From assembly GCA_030655075.1 (NCBI GenBank), contig JAURWE010000124.1, forward strand, positions 62,001 to 126,000: 64,000 nucleotides of DNA. Reading direction: 5' to 3'. Below are positions 8,709 through 18,460 of this stretch, one piece after another. Each line of letters opens with the position of its first letter. The first letter of the stretch is position 1. The DNA is from Pararhizobium sp. (GTDB lineage: Bacteria > Pseudomonadota > Alphaproteobacteria > Rhizobiales > Rhizobiaceae). The notes beneath the pieces are model-generated. The model made no database searches and was not told the origin of the DNA. It worked only from the letters and a program-made list of their open reading frames with translations. A program made the position numbers and the translations under genes.

Positions 8709-8732
8709 GGGCTGCCCGTTTCCGGGCAGCCC
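8709..8732. terminator. bidirectional terminator
   Basis: A perfect 10-base stem, GGGCTGCCCG (8709-8718) with CGGGCAGCCC (8723-8732), loop TTTC. AAAAA lies on the left flank and ATTCTTTTGTTT on the right. It serves the convergent GntR and secDF genes. Confidence 0.9.
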
Positions 8733-8751
8733 ATTCTTTTGTTTCGCAGCT

Positions 8752-11292
8752 TTACTCGGCAGCTTTCTGTGCGGCCAGTTCCGTGCCTGGTGCACGGCCA
8801 GCCTCGCGGTCTTTCCACCAGCGGCTGAGGAACAGCAGGATCGGGCCGCCGATGTAGATCGACGAGGTTGTTGCGACGATGACACCGAAGATCATCGGCC
8901 AGGCGAAGCTGCGCACCGCGTCGCCGCCCCAGATCGCCATCGGCACCAGCGACAGCGCCGTTGCCATCGACGTGAAGATGCATCGCGCCAGAACCTGGTT
9001 GATGCTCATGTCGATCAGTTCGGAGAACGGCATCGACTTGTACTTGCGCAGGTTTTCACGCATGCGGTCGTAGACAACGACCTTGTCGTTGACCGAGTAA
9101 CCGATCATCGTCAGCAGCGCTGCGATCGCCGTCAGGTTGAAGTCGATCCCCGTCAGCGCGAAGAAACCGATCGTCTTTGTAATGTCGAGCAGCAGCACGG
9201 CGATGGCGCCGACCGCAAAGTGCCATTCGAACCGCCACCAGATGTAGAACAGGATCGCCAGCATGGCGAGCGTCACGGCCAGGAAGCCCGAGCGTGCAAG
9301 CTCGGCACTGATCGTCGGGCCGACGACTTCCGTCCGCTCGAAGCTCGCATCCGTGACCACATCGCTGACGGCTGTCTTGATCTTGTTGAGCGCGACCGAC
9401 TGCTCCTGTTCGCCGCCGGGCTGGCGCTGCACGCGGATGAGGACCGACTGTCCCTGGCCGAATTCCTGCAGGGCAACTTCGCCGAGATCGAGACCTTCGA
9501 GTTTGCTGCGCAGGCTGGAAAGATCGAGCTGCGTCTTCGATGTGGTTTCGACCTGAATACCGCCGACGAAGTCGATGCCGTAGTTGAGACCGGGATGGAA
9601 GAACAGAACCACTGAGCTGATCGACAGGAAGGCCGACGTGCCGATGGCGATGAAGCGGCCGCGCATGAAGGAAAAGTGCGGCAGGTGACGGACCTTGCCG
9701 AACAGCCACGGGATATCCAGCTTCTTCATCTTGCGGCGAACCACGGCCTCGCGCATCAGCAGGCGCACGACTGTGATCGAGGTAAACATCGAAATGACGA
9801 TACCGAGCATCATGGTGACGGCGAAGCCACGCACCGGGCCCGAGCCGAAGGCGAAGAGCAGCATCGTGCCCGAGAGTGTCGTGACGTTGGAGTCGATGAT
9901 CGTCGCATAGGCCTTGTTGAAGCCGACATCGAGCGCCTTCATCGCCCCGGCCCCCGCTGCGGTCTCCTCACGGATGCGCGCGTTGATCAGAATGTTGGCA
10001 TCCACCGCCATGCCGATACCCAGAATGATACCGGCGATACCGGGCAAGGTCAGTGTCGAGCCGAGCATGCCGAGCACGCCGATCGTGAGCACCGTGTGAA
10101 GAACAAGACCGAAATTGGCGATCATGCCCCAAGCGCCATAGAGAATGATCATCAGAGTGACAACCAGCGCGAAGCCGGCCAGACCGGTGAAGATGCCCAT
10201 GCGGATCGAGTCACTGCCGAGGTTCGGACCGACAGAGCGCTCCTCGATGATCGTCAGCGGCGCCGGCAGGGCGCCGGAGCGCAGCAGCGCCGACAGAACG
10301 GTGGCTTCCTGCGGCGTGAAATTGCCGCTGATCTGGCCTTGTCCGCCGACGATCGGCTCGCGAATGACCGGAGCCGTCAGAACCTTGCCGTCGAGAACGA
10401 TTGCAAATGGACGGCCGACATTGTCACGGGTAATCTCCGCGAACTGCCGCGCACCCTGCGCATCGAAGGTGAAGGAGACGATCGGCTCGTTGGTCTGCTG
10501 GTTGAAACCGGCCTTGGCATCGGCAAGACGCTCGCCCGACAGGGCAACGCGGCTTTCGACCGGGTATTTCGCACCATCATTGGCACCGGGCAGAATATCG
10601 ACGCCACGCGGCGCAGGCTGCGAAACGTCCACGCTCTGATCGAGCATGTGGAAACTCATCTGCGCGGTCGAGCCGAGAAGCTGGCGAAGGCCGGTTGGAT
10701 CCTGAAGACCGGGAAGCTGAACGAGAATGCGGTCGGAACCGACGCGCTGGATAAGCGGCTCGGCAACACCGACCTGGTCGACGCGGCGGCGGATGATTTC
10801 GAGGCTCTGCTCGACCGCCAGGTTCATGCGGTCCGTAAGGCCGGCTTCCGTCAGCTTGACGGTGATCGTGTCGCCTTCGCTGGTCACCTCGATATCCGAA
10901 CCCGAGCCGCCGAAACCGAGCACGCCGACCGGGGTCGCCAGCGCCTCGACCTTCGGCAGCGCCTTGTCGCGATTGGCCTGATCGGGAATGGTCAGAACGA
11001 CGGTATCGCCGTTGATCCGGGCAGACGAGGCCGGAATGCGCTCGCCACGCAGGGCAGCGCGGGTATCATCCAGCAGCGTGTTCAGCCGCGCCTGCCGCAG
11101 ACCGGCCGCATCGACTTCCAGAACCAGGTGTGAACCGCCCTTAAGGTCGAGCCCGAGTGTCACCGGCTTCACCGGCAGATAAGCGCCGAACTGCTGCAGG
11201 GCAGCAGACGACAGAACGTTGGGCAGAGCCGCGATGATACCGAACAGGGTAATAGCCACGTAGGCCAGAATGGCCCATCTTGAAGTGCGCAT
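8752..11292 (-). CDS. secDF: protein translocase SecD-SecF fusion
   Basis: An 846-residue fusion of the two accessory subunits of the Sec translocon, which use the proton gradient to drive late steps of protein export. The SecD half carries GLDLKGGSHLVLEVD (about residues 47-61) after the first membrane helix and a large periplasmic region, then a helix bundle to about residue 520. The SecF half begins near residue 545 with its own GIDFVGG signature (about 572) and second bundle. Fused SecDF occurs in several bacterial groups, so this is not a frameshift artefact. It is followed by the bidirectional terminator. Confidence 0.95.
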   Translation of the reverse strand: MRTSRWAILAYVAITLFGIIAALPNVLSSAALQQFGAYLPVKPVTLGLDLKGGSHLVLEVDAAGLRQARLNTLLDDTRAALRGERIPASSARINGDTVVLTIPDQANRDKALPKVEALATPVGVLGFGGSGSDIEVTSEGDTITVKLTEAGLTDRMNLAVEQSLEIIRRRVDQVGVAEPLIQRVGSDRILVQLPGLQDPTGLRQLLGSTAQMSFHMLDQSVDVSQPAPRGVDILPGANDGAKYPVESRVALSGERLADAKAGFNQQTNEPIVSFTFDAQGARQFAEITRDNVGRPFAIVLDGKVLTAPVIREPIVGGQGQISGNFTPQEATVLSALLRSGALPAPLTIIEERSVGPNLGSDSIRMGIFTGLAGFALVVTLMIILYGAWGMIANFGLVLHTVLTIGVLGMLGSTLTLPGIAGIILGIGMAVDANILINARIREETAAGAGAMKALDVGFNKAYATIIDSNVTTLSGTMLLFAFGSGPVRGFAVTMMLGIVISMFTSITVVRLLMREAVVRRKMKKLDIPWLFGKVRHLPHFSFMRGRFIAIGTSAFLSISSVVLFFHPGLNYGIDFVGGIQVETTSKTQLDLSSLRSKLEGLDLGEVALQEFGQGQSVLIRVQRQPGGEQEQSVALNKIKTAVSDVVTDASFERTEVVGPTISAELARSGFLAVTLAMLAILFYIWWRFEWHFAVGAIAVLLLDITKTIGFFALTGIDFNLTAIAALLTMIGYSVNDKVVVYDRMRENLRKYKSMPFSELIDMSINQVLARCIFTSMATALSLVPMAIWGGDAVRSFAWPMIFGVIVATTSSIYIGGPILLFLSRWWKDREAGRAPGTELAAQKAAE

Positions 11293-11403
11293 GATGAAAT
11301 TCCACTATCAACCACGCCTGCCGCTTGAGGCAGGATCCAGGGATTTAAACAAGAGAACCGGCAAGTCCACCGCTCTCATATTGCAAACTGATCCGGCAGC
11401 AGA

Positions 11404-11778
11404 TCAGGCCTGATGTGCAGGCGGTGCCCGCACGTGAATATGGTGCCCGGCAGCGATCTCCAGAACCGGCCGCGAAAAGTCATGACGCTGACCATCGCTC
11501 CCGGCCGTCGCCGTGATCAGGTGGGCGTATGAAAGAAGAGCGAGAGCCGGACCGTCATAGGCGGGCGTCCCATCCTTGCCGGTACCGGCGAACCGCAGCT
11601 CGGTCACAGCCTTGGTGCGCGCCGCATGGCGCGGCAAAGCATGATCTGCTTTGCTGTCCCGGGGAACGGAAAGACTGAGCTGGTCCCGAGGATCGGCGTT
11701 CCTGAGCGGCGATGCCGTCGAGAACATCGATTGGAGGGCGAGCAGCATGAACAACAGAATTGTCGCGGCCAAAGGCAT
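11404..11778 (-). CDS. small membrane-anchored or exported hypothetical protein
   Basis: A 124-residue protein I do not recognise. The ATG at 11778 follows GAGGAGAG by about 8 bases and gives an N-terminus that starts with a hydrophobic helix (residues 2-18), either a signal peptide or membrane anchor. An upstream ATG at 11820 would put 14 charged residues in front of it. The rest is polar with a His-containing tail (GHHIHVRAPPAHQA), reminiscent of small exported proteins of unknown role. It lies 111 bases downstream of the secDF start on the same strand and is divergent from the thioesterase gene. Confidence 0.5.
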   Translation of the reverse strand: MPLAATILLFMLLALQSMFSTASPLRNADPRDQLSLSVPRDSKADHALPRHAARTKAVTELRFAGTGKDGTPAYDGPALALLSYAHLITATAGSDGQRHDFSRPVLEIAAGHHIHVRAPPAHQA

Positions 11779-12095
11779 GCCAGCCTCTCCTCGCAACGTT
11801 TCGAATTTGTTCGTCCACATCAGACTTCAACCTGTTTGCCGATGTCCCGGCCGGGAATATCGAAGGCGCACCGTGCCGCCTGTTGTTTCACGCGGCTAAA
11901 AAACACCGTGCGTCCGGAATGTCAAACTCGGCGTTGCACATCTGCAACCGCCGACCACACCGCGCAGGCATTCGCAATCTTCCCAACCCGGCGATCGTCG
12001 CTTACGCTGCCGGCGGCGTCACTGCAAGTTCCCGAGGGCCTGAGCCGTCAGAACCTGCCGTCGAGCATAACACAAAATCGCTTGAGGGGTTCAAA

Positions 12096-12590
12096 ATGGA
12101 AACTGGGCATGACACGAACCAGCTTGAGATGGTCGTCCTGATGACGCCTGACATGGCCAATTTCAGCGGTAAGGTCCATGGCGGCGCCCTTCTCAATCTC
12201 CTGGATCGTGTCGCCTTCTCCTGCGCCTCGCGCTATTCGCAGCAATATGCGGTCACCCTGTCGGTCGACCAGGTCGTCTTCCGCCAGCCGATCCACGTCG
12301 GCGAGCTGGTAACATTCCGGGCCTCGATCAATTCCGCTGGCCGCACATCCATGGAAGTCGGCATTCGGGTGGAAGCGGAGAACATCCGCACCGGCCAGCG
12401 GCGCCACACCAACTCCTGCTATTTCACCATGGTCGCCGTCGATGTCGAAGGCCGCCCCACCATCGTGCCCGTTTACACTCCAAAATCAGCCAGTGAGAAA
12501 CGCCGGCAGCGTGCGGCCGATGTCCGCCGCAGTCTGAGGCGCGAATTCGAGGACCGCTTCAAGGCCGCAGGCTCCGTTGCCGAAGAGTGA
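12096..12590 (+). CDS. hotdog-fold acyl-CoA thioesterase
   Basis: A 164-residue acyl-CoA thioesterase of the hotdog fold (YciA/cytosolic hydrolase class), which releases free fatty acids from CoA esters in the cytoplasm. Key features are MTPDMANFSGKVHGGALLNL, with the conserved HGG turn near residue 31, and SVDQVVFRQPIHVGELV in the central helix and strand. The C-terminus is basic and helical. The start is set by GAGGGG (12084-12089) six bases before the ATG. It ends six bases from the convergent DUF922 gene. Substrate chain length cannot be read from the sequence. Confidence 0.85.
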   Translation: METGHDTNQLEMVVLMTPDMANFSGKVHGGALLNLLDRVAFSCASRYSQQYAVTLSVDQVVFRQPIHVGELVTFRASINSAGRTSMEVGIRVEAENIRTGQRRHTNSCYFTMVAVDVEGRPTIVPVYTPKSASEKRRQRAADVRRSLRREFEDRFKAAGSVAEE

Positions 12591-12596
12591 TCGCGA

Positions 12597-13232
12597 TCAC
12601 ATCGGGCGGCGCTGGTTGACCAGTTGCAGGATGAGCTGATGAACATTTCCGCCTGCGCTCAATTCCGCGCGATCGAAATCCCTGCTTCTCTGCCGCTGCG
12701 CCAGCGAGATCTGCCCCAGCCGCGCCGTCAGTTCGGTTCTGATCTTGCGGCATTTCGGATCATTGGGAACCGACAGGCCGACCGATACACGCTCGATTTC
12801 ACCAACCATATCCCGGATGAAGTCGCCATGAATCTTTTCATGCGCCGTAACACCGGCAAGAAAGACGTTCCACAGGGCCGCAGCCTCCCCCTGTAGCCGC
12901 TTTGCCGGCTTCGGCAGCTTGTAGATAAGGGTCAGTTTCGGTCTGGCGGACACCAGAACGCAGGCCGTTCCCTGTGGCTGGTAATTTCGCGTCCAGGTCA
13001 GCTTGAAGGTTGTGTAGGCAATCGCCCGGCCCAACCCTCCGGCCTGAGGGCCATGCGCGCCGATCGAAGCGTAGAGTTCCGCACCGGTCGTTCCCTCAAT
13101 GGCATAGGTTTCGATCTTTTCGATCGCCTGCCATCCGCTCTGGGCGGCAACTGTCATGGGCAAGGCGCTCGCCAGAAGCGCCCACAGACCGAGTTTGATG
13201 TTCAAGCGAATCCTGCGGATCAGAGTGTTCAA
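12597..13232 (-). CDS. DUF922-type secreted zinc protease-like protein
   Basis: A 211-residue exported protein of the DUF922 family (predicted secreted Zn-dependent proteases). A signal peptide occupies about residues 1-30 (LGLWALLASALPMTVAAQS). The domain starts near YAIEGTTGAELYASI, and the HExxH zinc motif is HEKIH (His131, Glu132, His135). The family function is unproven; peptidase activity follows from the motif. It sits 75 bases downstream of the GH2 gene on the same strand and could be co-transcribed, but no functional link is evident. Confidence 0.8.
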   Translation of the reverse strand: MNTLIRRIRLNIKLGLWALLASALPMTVAAQSGWQAIEKIETYAIEGTTGAELYASIGAHGPQAGGLGRAIAYTTFKLTWTRNYQPQGTACVLVSARPKLTLIYKLPKPAKRLQGEAAALWNVFLAGVTAHEKIHGDFIRDMVGEIERVSVGLSVPNDPKCRKIRTELTARLGQISLAQRQRSRDFDRAELSAGGNVHQLILQLVNQRRPM

Positions 13233-13307
13233 GATACCGGCAGTCTGCCTGCCGATATCACCTTATTCCATCTGCAACATTGCGGTTCAAGCGAAACGAT
13301 CATGTGT

Positions 13308-16088
13308 TCATGCTGACTTGATGGCAGAGAGGATCAGCGCATCCAGCAATGTGGCAGCGACCGGATCTGTTCCAGGCGCATCGCGCAGCAGCCGGAACGT
13401 CGTCGCAACGACACGTCCACGGCCGATCGTGCGCTCGGCAATCAGGGCAGCCGGCTTGTGGACCCATCCGGAGACCAGACCCGCCTGAACAAGACCACCA
13501 AACTCCCATGACCGGAATCCCGTGAGGACGCGCTGCGGTGAAACCCGGCTGAATGACAGGTCCAGCATCGGCTCCCCGGGCAGCCGCGCGAAGGCGCCGC
13601 TGCGCTTGATCCAGCTGAAACCGGTGATCCAATCCCCGTGCCAGACCGTTCCTTTTCGCTCGACAACGCCGATACCGGGTTCGATAGACGATGGCGCCGG
13701 CCGGCATCTGGGAAAAACGTCCGGATCAGCCGACAGGAGATGCGGCGGCCCGGCCAGATCATGACGCAGACTGGTGAACGGCAGATCCCCGGCGGCCAGC
13801 ACGACATAACGGGCACCCCGATGAAGGGAATCCATATCATCCCGGCTCAGCGACTTGACCACATGCACGTCCGCCTCCCCCGCATGCTTGATCGGGTAAC
13901 CCAACCGGCCTAGATAGACGGCCAGGTTGGGATCGATGGTATGCAGGCTGGGCAGACCGACCCTTGCCCGCGGCGCGTAGACGGAGATGGCGATCTGGTT
14001 CCTAGCCAGCACCACACTATCACGCTTTAGCTCAAACCGGATCTTCGAGACCACGCCGGTCTCGGTCAGGGGCAGGCTGAGGTTGATCACCCCCATGTCC
14101 TTGACTGTCCCTGCACTCATTGCCGAAACGTACATTCTGGCCTGTTCCGTGCCGTTGGCGATGCAATGCAGCGTCGATCCGGAGAGGACCGAAACCCCAC
14201 CCGTCGCCAGATGCACGTCGATCTGCAGGACATCCCCCGACCAGATTGCGTAGGTTCTCGGCTTTGCAAGGATGACGAGATCATCGTTAAAATCGCCGAA
14301 CAACTCATGATAGACACGCGGATTGCGCTCCAGATCCATCAGACCATTGGCTTCCCAGTGAACGTCGGTCAGCTCCGTGATCACATAGCCCTGTATCGAC
14401 GCATGCCGGCGCATTTCCTCGATCTGATATTTCAGGGCGTTGAACTGGTGCCATTGGGTGGCTTCGATGAAAGCGGCGAAGTTGCCGAAAACGCTTCCGA
14501 GATTATAGATCCTGAAGCGGTTTTCAATTCCGTGGGGATAGGCGACACCTTCACTGCTGTCGAAATCGGCGCCACTCTCGAACCAGAAGGGCTCCTTGCC
14601 GTTCTTGCGCAGCTTGGCAGGGTCAGGCAGACCCCAGACGCCGAACTCCGACACCACCAGCGGCTCGTCGCCGGTTCGGCTGGCATCGCCATGAGGAGAA
14701 TAGGCGTGCTGCGGCCTCTCGGCAAAGGCTGCGGTCAACGCATCCCATTCGTGAACGAGTTCAGGAACAGCCCGGCGATAGTGGAAATCGTCGATATCCG
14801 ACTGCACGTGATAGTTTGGACCACAGGGCGAATTGTCGACGGCCAGCCGGGACGGATCCTCGTGCTTTAGCCACTGATACGCGTTTTTCAACCAGTCGCG
14901 CTGATCCGGGTTCTCGTCGAGACGCGTCCCCTGGTCCTTATTGATGATCGTCCATATGATGATCGAGGGGTGGTTGCCATCCCGCTTCAGAATGCCCGAC
15001 ATCGTATCGATCAGGCGTTGCGCCGATGTCTCGGTAAACGTTGCGCAGCTTGGGATCTCACTCCATACAAGCAGGCCGAGACGGTCGGCTACGTCATAGT
15101 ACCGGGGATCGGGAACTTTGATGTGGACACGCAACAGGTTCAGCCCCAGCGCCTTTGCTTTTCGTGCCTGGTCTTCCAAAAACGCCAGCGAGGGTGGCGT
15201 GCAAATCCCGTCCGGATAATAATCCTGATCGAGCGCACCGCGCAGATACAGAGGTGCACCGTTGAGCAGAAACTGCCCGTCCCGTGTCTCGATGCTGCGA
15301 TAGCCGAACCGCTCCGACACGCTGTGCACGAGCATATTGCCGACCCAGAGCTCGACAACGGACGTGTAAAGCCAGGGATGCTCCGGCGACCACCGTTGCG
15401 GGTTGTCGATCCGTGTATGAATTGTTTGTCCGGCAGGACCGCCCCCTGTTGTCGCGATGGAGCCGTCCGGGCTGAGGATGGTTATCCGCGCCAAAGCCAC
15501 GTCGTCCGGGCGGGTCGAGCATTCCAGAACGAACTGCGCCGTCCCATCCATTGCAGCGCGAATGGCACAATGGCTGATATGACGCCGGGGACGTAGGGCC
15601 AGTGTTACGGATTGCCAGATGCCGCCGAGCAGGCCGTACCAGCTCTGCTTGCCATGCGGGATCTCGGCGAACGGGAAGGCTCGATCCAGTACGGGATCGA
15701 CCGAGGGAAGCCTAACATCGACGTCAAGCTCGTTGACATCGCGCAGCCATTCATCCTCAAGCACGAACTCGAATGGCAGATACCCGCCTTCATGACTGCC
15801 GAGCTCGCGTCCATTCAGCCGGACGCTGCAGAAATAATTGACGGCACCGAAGCGAAGAACAACTTCCGTATCCGTTTTGTGCGGCGGCCGTTCGAAAGAG
15901 CGCCGGTAGCTGGCGCTGCCGGCATCCCAGGCGCGCTCCGGAAAGTCCGCCTGCCAAGGCCCCGGCACGGTTATCCGCGACCAGGCATCGCCGTCCGGGA
16001 ATCGGATTTGCCACCGTCCATCGAGCGAGGCCTGAAAGAGTCGCTCACCTGCGGCAGCCTCGAAATCATTTGAGAACAGAGAATTCAA
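13308..16088 (-). CDS. glycoside hydrolase family 2 protein with substituted acid/base
   Basis: A 926-residue GH2-type protein (beta-galactosidase/glucuronidase clan). Order: sugar-binding jelly-roll (about residues 1-180), immunoglobulin-like domain (180-275), TIM barrel (280-590) and a C-terminal extension. The barrel shows IWTIINKDQG where family members have Asn-Glu: Asn383 is followed by Lys384, so the acid/base Glu is missing, while the nucleophile motif VVSEFG keeps Glu481. TTG at 16088 is preferred because GGAGG lies 5 bases before it; TTG at 16100 would add four residues. No signal peptide is seen. It is divergent from a LacI regulator, which probably represses it. It may be catalytically altered. 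Confidence 0.8.
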   Translation of the reverse strand: MNSLFSNDFEAAAGERLFQASLDGRWQIRFPDGDAWSRITVPGPWQADFPERAWDAGSASYRRSFERPPHKTDTEVVLRFGAVNYFCSVRLNGRELGSHEGGYLPFEFVLEDEWLRDVNELDVDVRLPSVDPVLDRAFPFAEIPHGKQSWYGLLGGIWQSVTLALRPRRHISHCAIRAAMDGTAQFVLECSTRPDDVALARITILSPDGSIATTGGGPAGQTIHTRIDNPQRWSPEHPWLYTSVVELWVGNMLVHSVSERFGYRSIETRDGQFLLNGAPLYLRGALDQDYYPDGICTPPSLAFLEDQARKAKALGLNLLRVHIKVPDPRYYDVADRLGLLVWSEIPSCATFTETSAQRLIDTMSGILKRDGNHPSIIIWTIINKDQGTRLDENPDQRDWLKNAYQWLKHEDPSRLAVDNSPCGPNYHVQSDIDDFHYRRAVPELVHEWDALTAAFAERPQHAYSPHGDASRTGDEPLVVSEFGVWGLPDPAKLRKNGKEPFWFESGADFDSSEGVAYPHGIENRFRIYNLGSVFGNFAAFIEATQWHQFNALKYQIEEMRRHASIQGYVITELTDVHWEANGLMDLERNPRVYHELFGDFNDDLVILAKPRTYAIWSGDVLQIDVHLATGGVSVLSGSTLHCIANGTEQARMYVSAMSAGTVKDMGVINLSLPLTETGVVSKIRFELKRDSVVLARNQIAISVYAPRARVGLPSLHTIDPNLAVYLGRLGYPIKHAGEADVHVVKSLSRDDMDSLHRGARYVVLAAGDLPFTSLRHDLAGPPHLLSADPDVFPRCRPAPSSIEPGIGVVERKGTVWHGDWITGFSWIKRSGAFARLPGEPMLDLSFSRVSPQRVLTGFRSWEFGGLVQAGLVSGWVHKPAALIAERTIGRGRVVATTFRLLRDAPGTDPVAATLLDALILSAIKSA

Positions 16089-16112
16089 ACTGGCCTCCAA
16101 AGAGCGGCTTGG

Positions 16113-16176
16113 TTATAATATGATTATAAACATAATTATATAATCAGTCAAGATTATATTTGACGCGATTATATTA
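16113..16176. promoter_or_regulatory. GATTATA operator cluster between GH2 and lacI genes
   Basis: An AT-rich stretch in the divergent promoter. GATTATA occurs at 16122, 16152 and 16167 on the plus strand and in reverse at 16139-16145. A 7-base inverted repeat TTATAAT-ATG-ATTATAA covers 16113-16129, and a perfect palindrome ATTATATAAT covers 16135-16144. Spacing of 15 and 30 bases between direct copies suggests cooperative binding by the neighbouring LacI-type regulator, or overlapping -10 boxes. Confidence 0.55.
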
Positions 16177-16235
16177 GTGGTGGCATGTTGAAATGAAAAC
16201 CGACACAGGCGGAAAGCCGCTAGGGGGAATCAGCC

Positions 16236-17270
16236 TTGAAACGACCCACGATGAACGACGTTGCGGTTATTGCCGGTGTTTCGCAGGCGGCAGTGTCGCT
16301 GGTTCTAAACAATTCGGCCAAAATGCGCATAACCGAGTCAACCCGCGCGCGCATTCTGGAAGCTGCCAATACGCTGGGCTACACCAGAGGGCTTCGACCA
16401 GAGGCAAGTGCGTCTCCGACCCGCAGCATCGGCATGCTGGTCGATGAGATCAGTACCTCCAACTTTTTCGCACCCCTGCTTGACGGCGCCCAGGCAGAGG
16501 CCGACGGCATGAACTGCATCATCTCCGTTTTTCGCACCCGCAGTGAAACTCCGACCGAGAAGGCAGCCATCGAAGCGCTGCGCTCATCGAAACTGGTGGG
16601 AATCGTCTACACCACACTGATCCGGCAGGTCGTCGAGATGCCGGAAAGCCTCAAAGGTATTCCGGCCGTTCTGCTCAATTGCGCCACAACAACACACAAC
16701 GAATTTTCCGTCATCCCCGCCGATGTGGCGGGCGCCTATGCAGCGACCGAACATCTCTTGAAGGCGGGACACAGGCGCATTGCGCATCTGACGGAATCAC
16801 GTTTTCACGTCGCCGCCCGGGACCGCGAAGCGGGCTATCGTCAGGCGCTGACGGATTGGGACATAGCCATCGACAAGAACCTGATCAGGGTTTCGTGGGT
16901 TGCAGACAATCGGTCCTACACGGACACGATGAGGCTCCTGGATCTCCCCAATCCGCCGACGGCGATCTTTTGCTTTTACGACCGGCTGGCCACCGGCGTC
17001 TATCGCGCCATTCAGGAACGTGGACTTCGCATCCCCGAGGATATCTCGGTTGTTGGTTATGACAACGAACCACGCTTTGCCGAGTATCTGGTTCCGCCGC
17101 TTACATCCGTCCAGCTTCCGCATGAGGAGATGGGCCGCCAGGCGGTTCGCATGCTTCTGGACTACGAACAGTTGAGGGCATCATCGCAGTTGCCCCGCCT
17201 GCGCAAGATCGAATGCCCCCTGGTGGAACGATTATCAGTTGCACCGGCGCGCACGGGCACGTCTGCTTGA
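16236..17270 (+). CDS. LacI-family transcriptional regulator
   Basis: A 344-residue repressor. The helix-turn-helix lies in residues 5-26 (TMNDVAVIAGVSQAAVSLVL), followed by the hinge helix, then a periplasmic-binding-like sensor domain (about 65-335). The TTG start at 16236 gives the usual short N-terminus and follows AGGGGGA (16222-16228) by 7 bases; ATG at 16251 would cut into the first helix. It is divergent from the GH2 gene and likely responds to the sugar that protein acts on or senses. It ends 7 bases from the convergent LapG-like gene. Confidence 0.9.
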   Translation: MKRPTMNDVAVIAGVSQAAVSLVLNNSAKMRITESTRARILEAANTLGYTRGLRPEASASPTRSIGMLVDEISTSNFFAPLLDGAQAEADGMNCIISVFRTRSETPTEKAAIEALRSSKLVGIVYTTLIRQVVEMPESLKGIPAVLLNCATTTHNEFSVIPADVAGAYAATEHLLKAGHRRIAHLTESRFHVAARDREAGYRQALTDWDIAIDKNLIRVSWVADNRSYTDTMRLLDLPNPPTAIFCFYDRLATGVYRAIQERGLRIPEDISVVGYDNEPRFAEYLVPPLTSVQLPHEEMGRQAVRMLLDYEQLRASSQLPRLRKIECPLVERLSVAPARTGTSA

Positions 17271-17277
17271 AAGCAGA

Positions 17278-18243
17278 TTACAGCGGCAAGCCTTCGCCGG
17301 GGGAAATCTTTTCGAACGACACTGCGTTTGCGGCGAGTTGTTTCGAGCGCGACACCGGTATGCCATGGAAATACCCGCGGCCGTTCTTGATCGAATAGAG
17401 CGGAACATAGCTGGCCAGCTTGTCGTCGGTCAGCACCGCGTTGCGCATATTGTCGAGAATATAATAGCGGTTGCCTGCGGAAACGGACAGCACGGCATGA
17501 TAGAAGCGGCGCGTGTGGTCGTAGAGGACGACGATCGCCATATCCTCGAGACTGACGCCGCCTGCATGCAGGGCCGCCATCTTGAGAATGGCAAAATCTT
17601 CGCAGTCGCCTGTCTGGCGCTTCAACGTTTCGCTCGGCTTGGCCCAGCGGTCAGCCGTCTTGTAGGTCTCGGAATCGCGGCTGTAACGAATGGCGGTGTT
17701 CACCGTTGCATTGATATCGTTCAGCTTGTCGCGCAACGAGGACCCGGCGACACGGGTCGCTGCAGCCTTAATGGACAGGGTGGCGGCATTGCAGCCCTTC
17801 TTTCCGCAGTTCCACGATGAACCATCGACCATCTGGCTGAAGGACGGACCGAACTTCTTCAATGCGCCGAGACGTTTCAGCGGAAATGCGACGGTACCGA
17901 ACACCGCATTTGTGGCATTGCCTGCCTTTGCCTTCGGCTTTTTCACGCGGACCGCGCCTGGGTCGACCAGTGTACCCGGAATGGCGCCGGTTTGGATGTT
18001 ATCATCCCCTCCGCTGTTCAGCGCCGCCATCGCCCCAAAGTTGGACGATCCAAGCTTTATGTCCAGAGAAAGCAGCGAAGATGAAATCGCCATCGGAATC
18101 AGGGACGGCGCGGAAAAATAAATAAGATTTTGTTCAAATTTTCCATTCGGCGCGACATCCATGGAGTTTGCTTCGGATGCGGCCGTCAAAATCGCGCCTG
18201 CGCAAATAAAGGCGGAAATGTATTTTGAAATATTGTTTTTCAT
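17278..18243 (-). CDS. LapG-like transglutaminase-fold cysteine protease
   Basis: A 321-residue exported protein of the bacterial transglutaminase-like cysteine proteinase family (DUF920, PF06035), the family of LapG, which clips LapA-type adhesins off the cell surface. A signal peptide covers about residues 1-27. A Gly/Lys-rich linker follows to about residue 115. The catalytic triad is Cys214 (TGDCEDFA), His249 (FYHAVL) and Asp264 (YILDN). ATG at 18243 begins the signal peptide; further upstream in-frame codons add an unlikely polar leader. It lies 1.7 kb from the giant adhesin gene, so the adhesin is the obvious candidate substrate. Rhizobia carry many such proteins, so pairing is inference. 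Confidence 0.85.
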   Translation of the reverse strand: MKNNISKYISAFICAGAILTAASEANSMDVAPNGKFEQNLIYFSAPSLIPMAISSSLLSLDIKLGSSNFGAMAALNSGGDDNIQTGAIPGTLVDPGAVRVKKPKAKAGNATNAVFGTVAFPLKRLGALKKFGPSFSQMVDGSSWNCGKKGCNAATLSIKAAATRVAGSSLRDKLNDINATVNTAIRYSRDSETYKTADRWAKPSETLKRQTGDCEDFAILKMAALHAGGVSLEDMAIVVLYDHTRRFYHAVLSVSAGNRYYILDNMRNAVLTDDKLASYVPLYSIKNGRGYFHGIPVSRSKQLAANAVSFEKISPGEGLPL

Positions 18244-18460
18244 TGATCCACGTTCTCCGGCGGTTGGAGAAACATTAGAACGGATCGATAAAATTACCGT
18301 GTGGAGGCGTGGATAAGCTTCCCTGAAAATAAAAGGTCGAATCAGAAAAGACATTGAAAGAAATTTTTAATGTTCTATCAATCAGCAAGATTTTCCCGCC
18401 TGCGGATCGCCAGCGAAAAAAGAAAATCAACACTTGCGCGCCCGAGGGAGAGAGCCGCCG

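Noticed and set aside
9676..11133. A 485-codon frame antisense to secDF
   Set aside because: Composition is a shadow of the opposite strand, and secDF is unambiguous.
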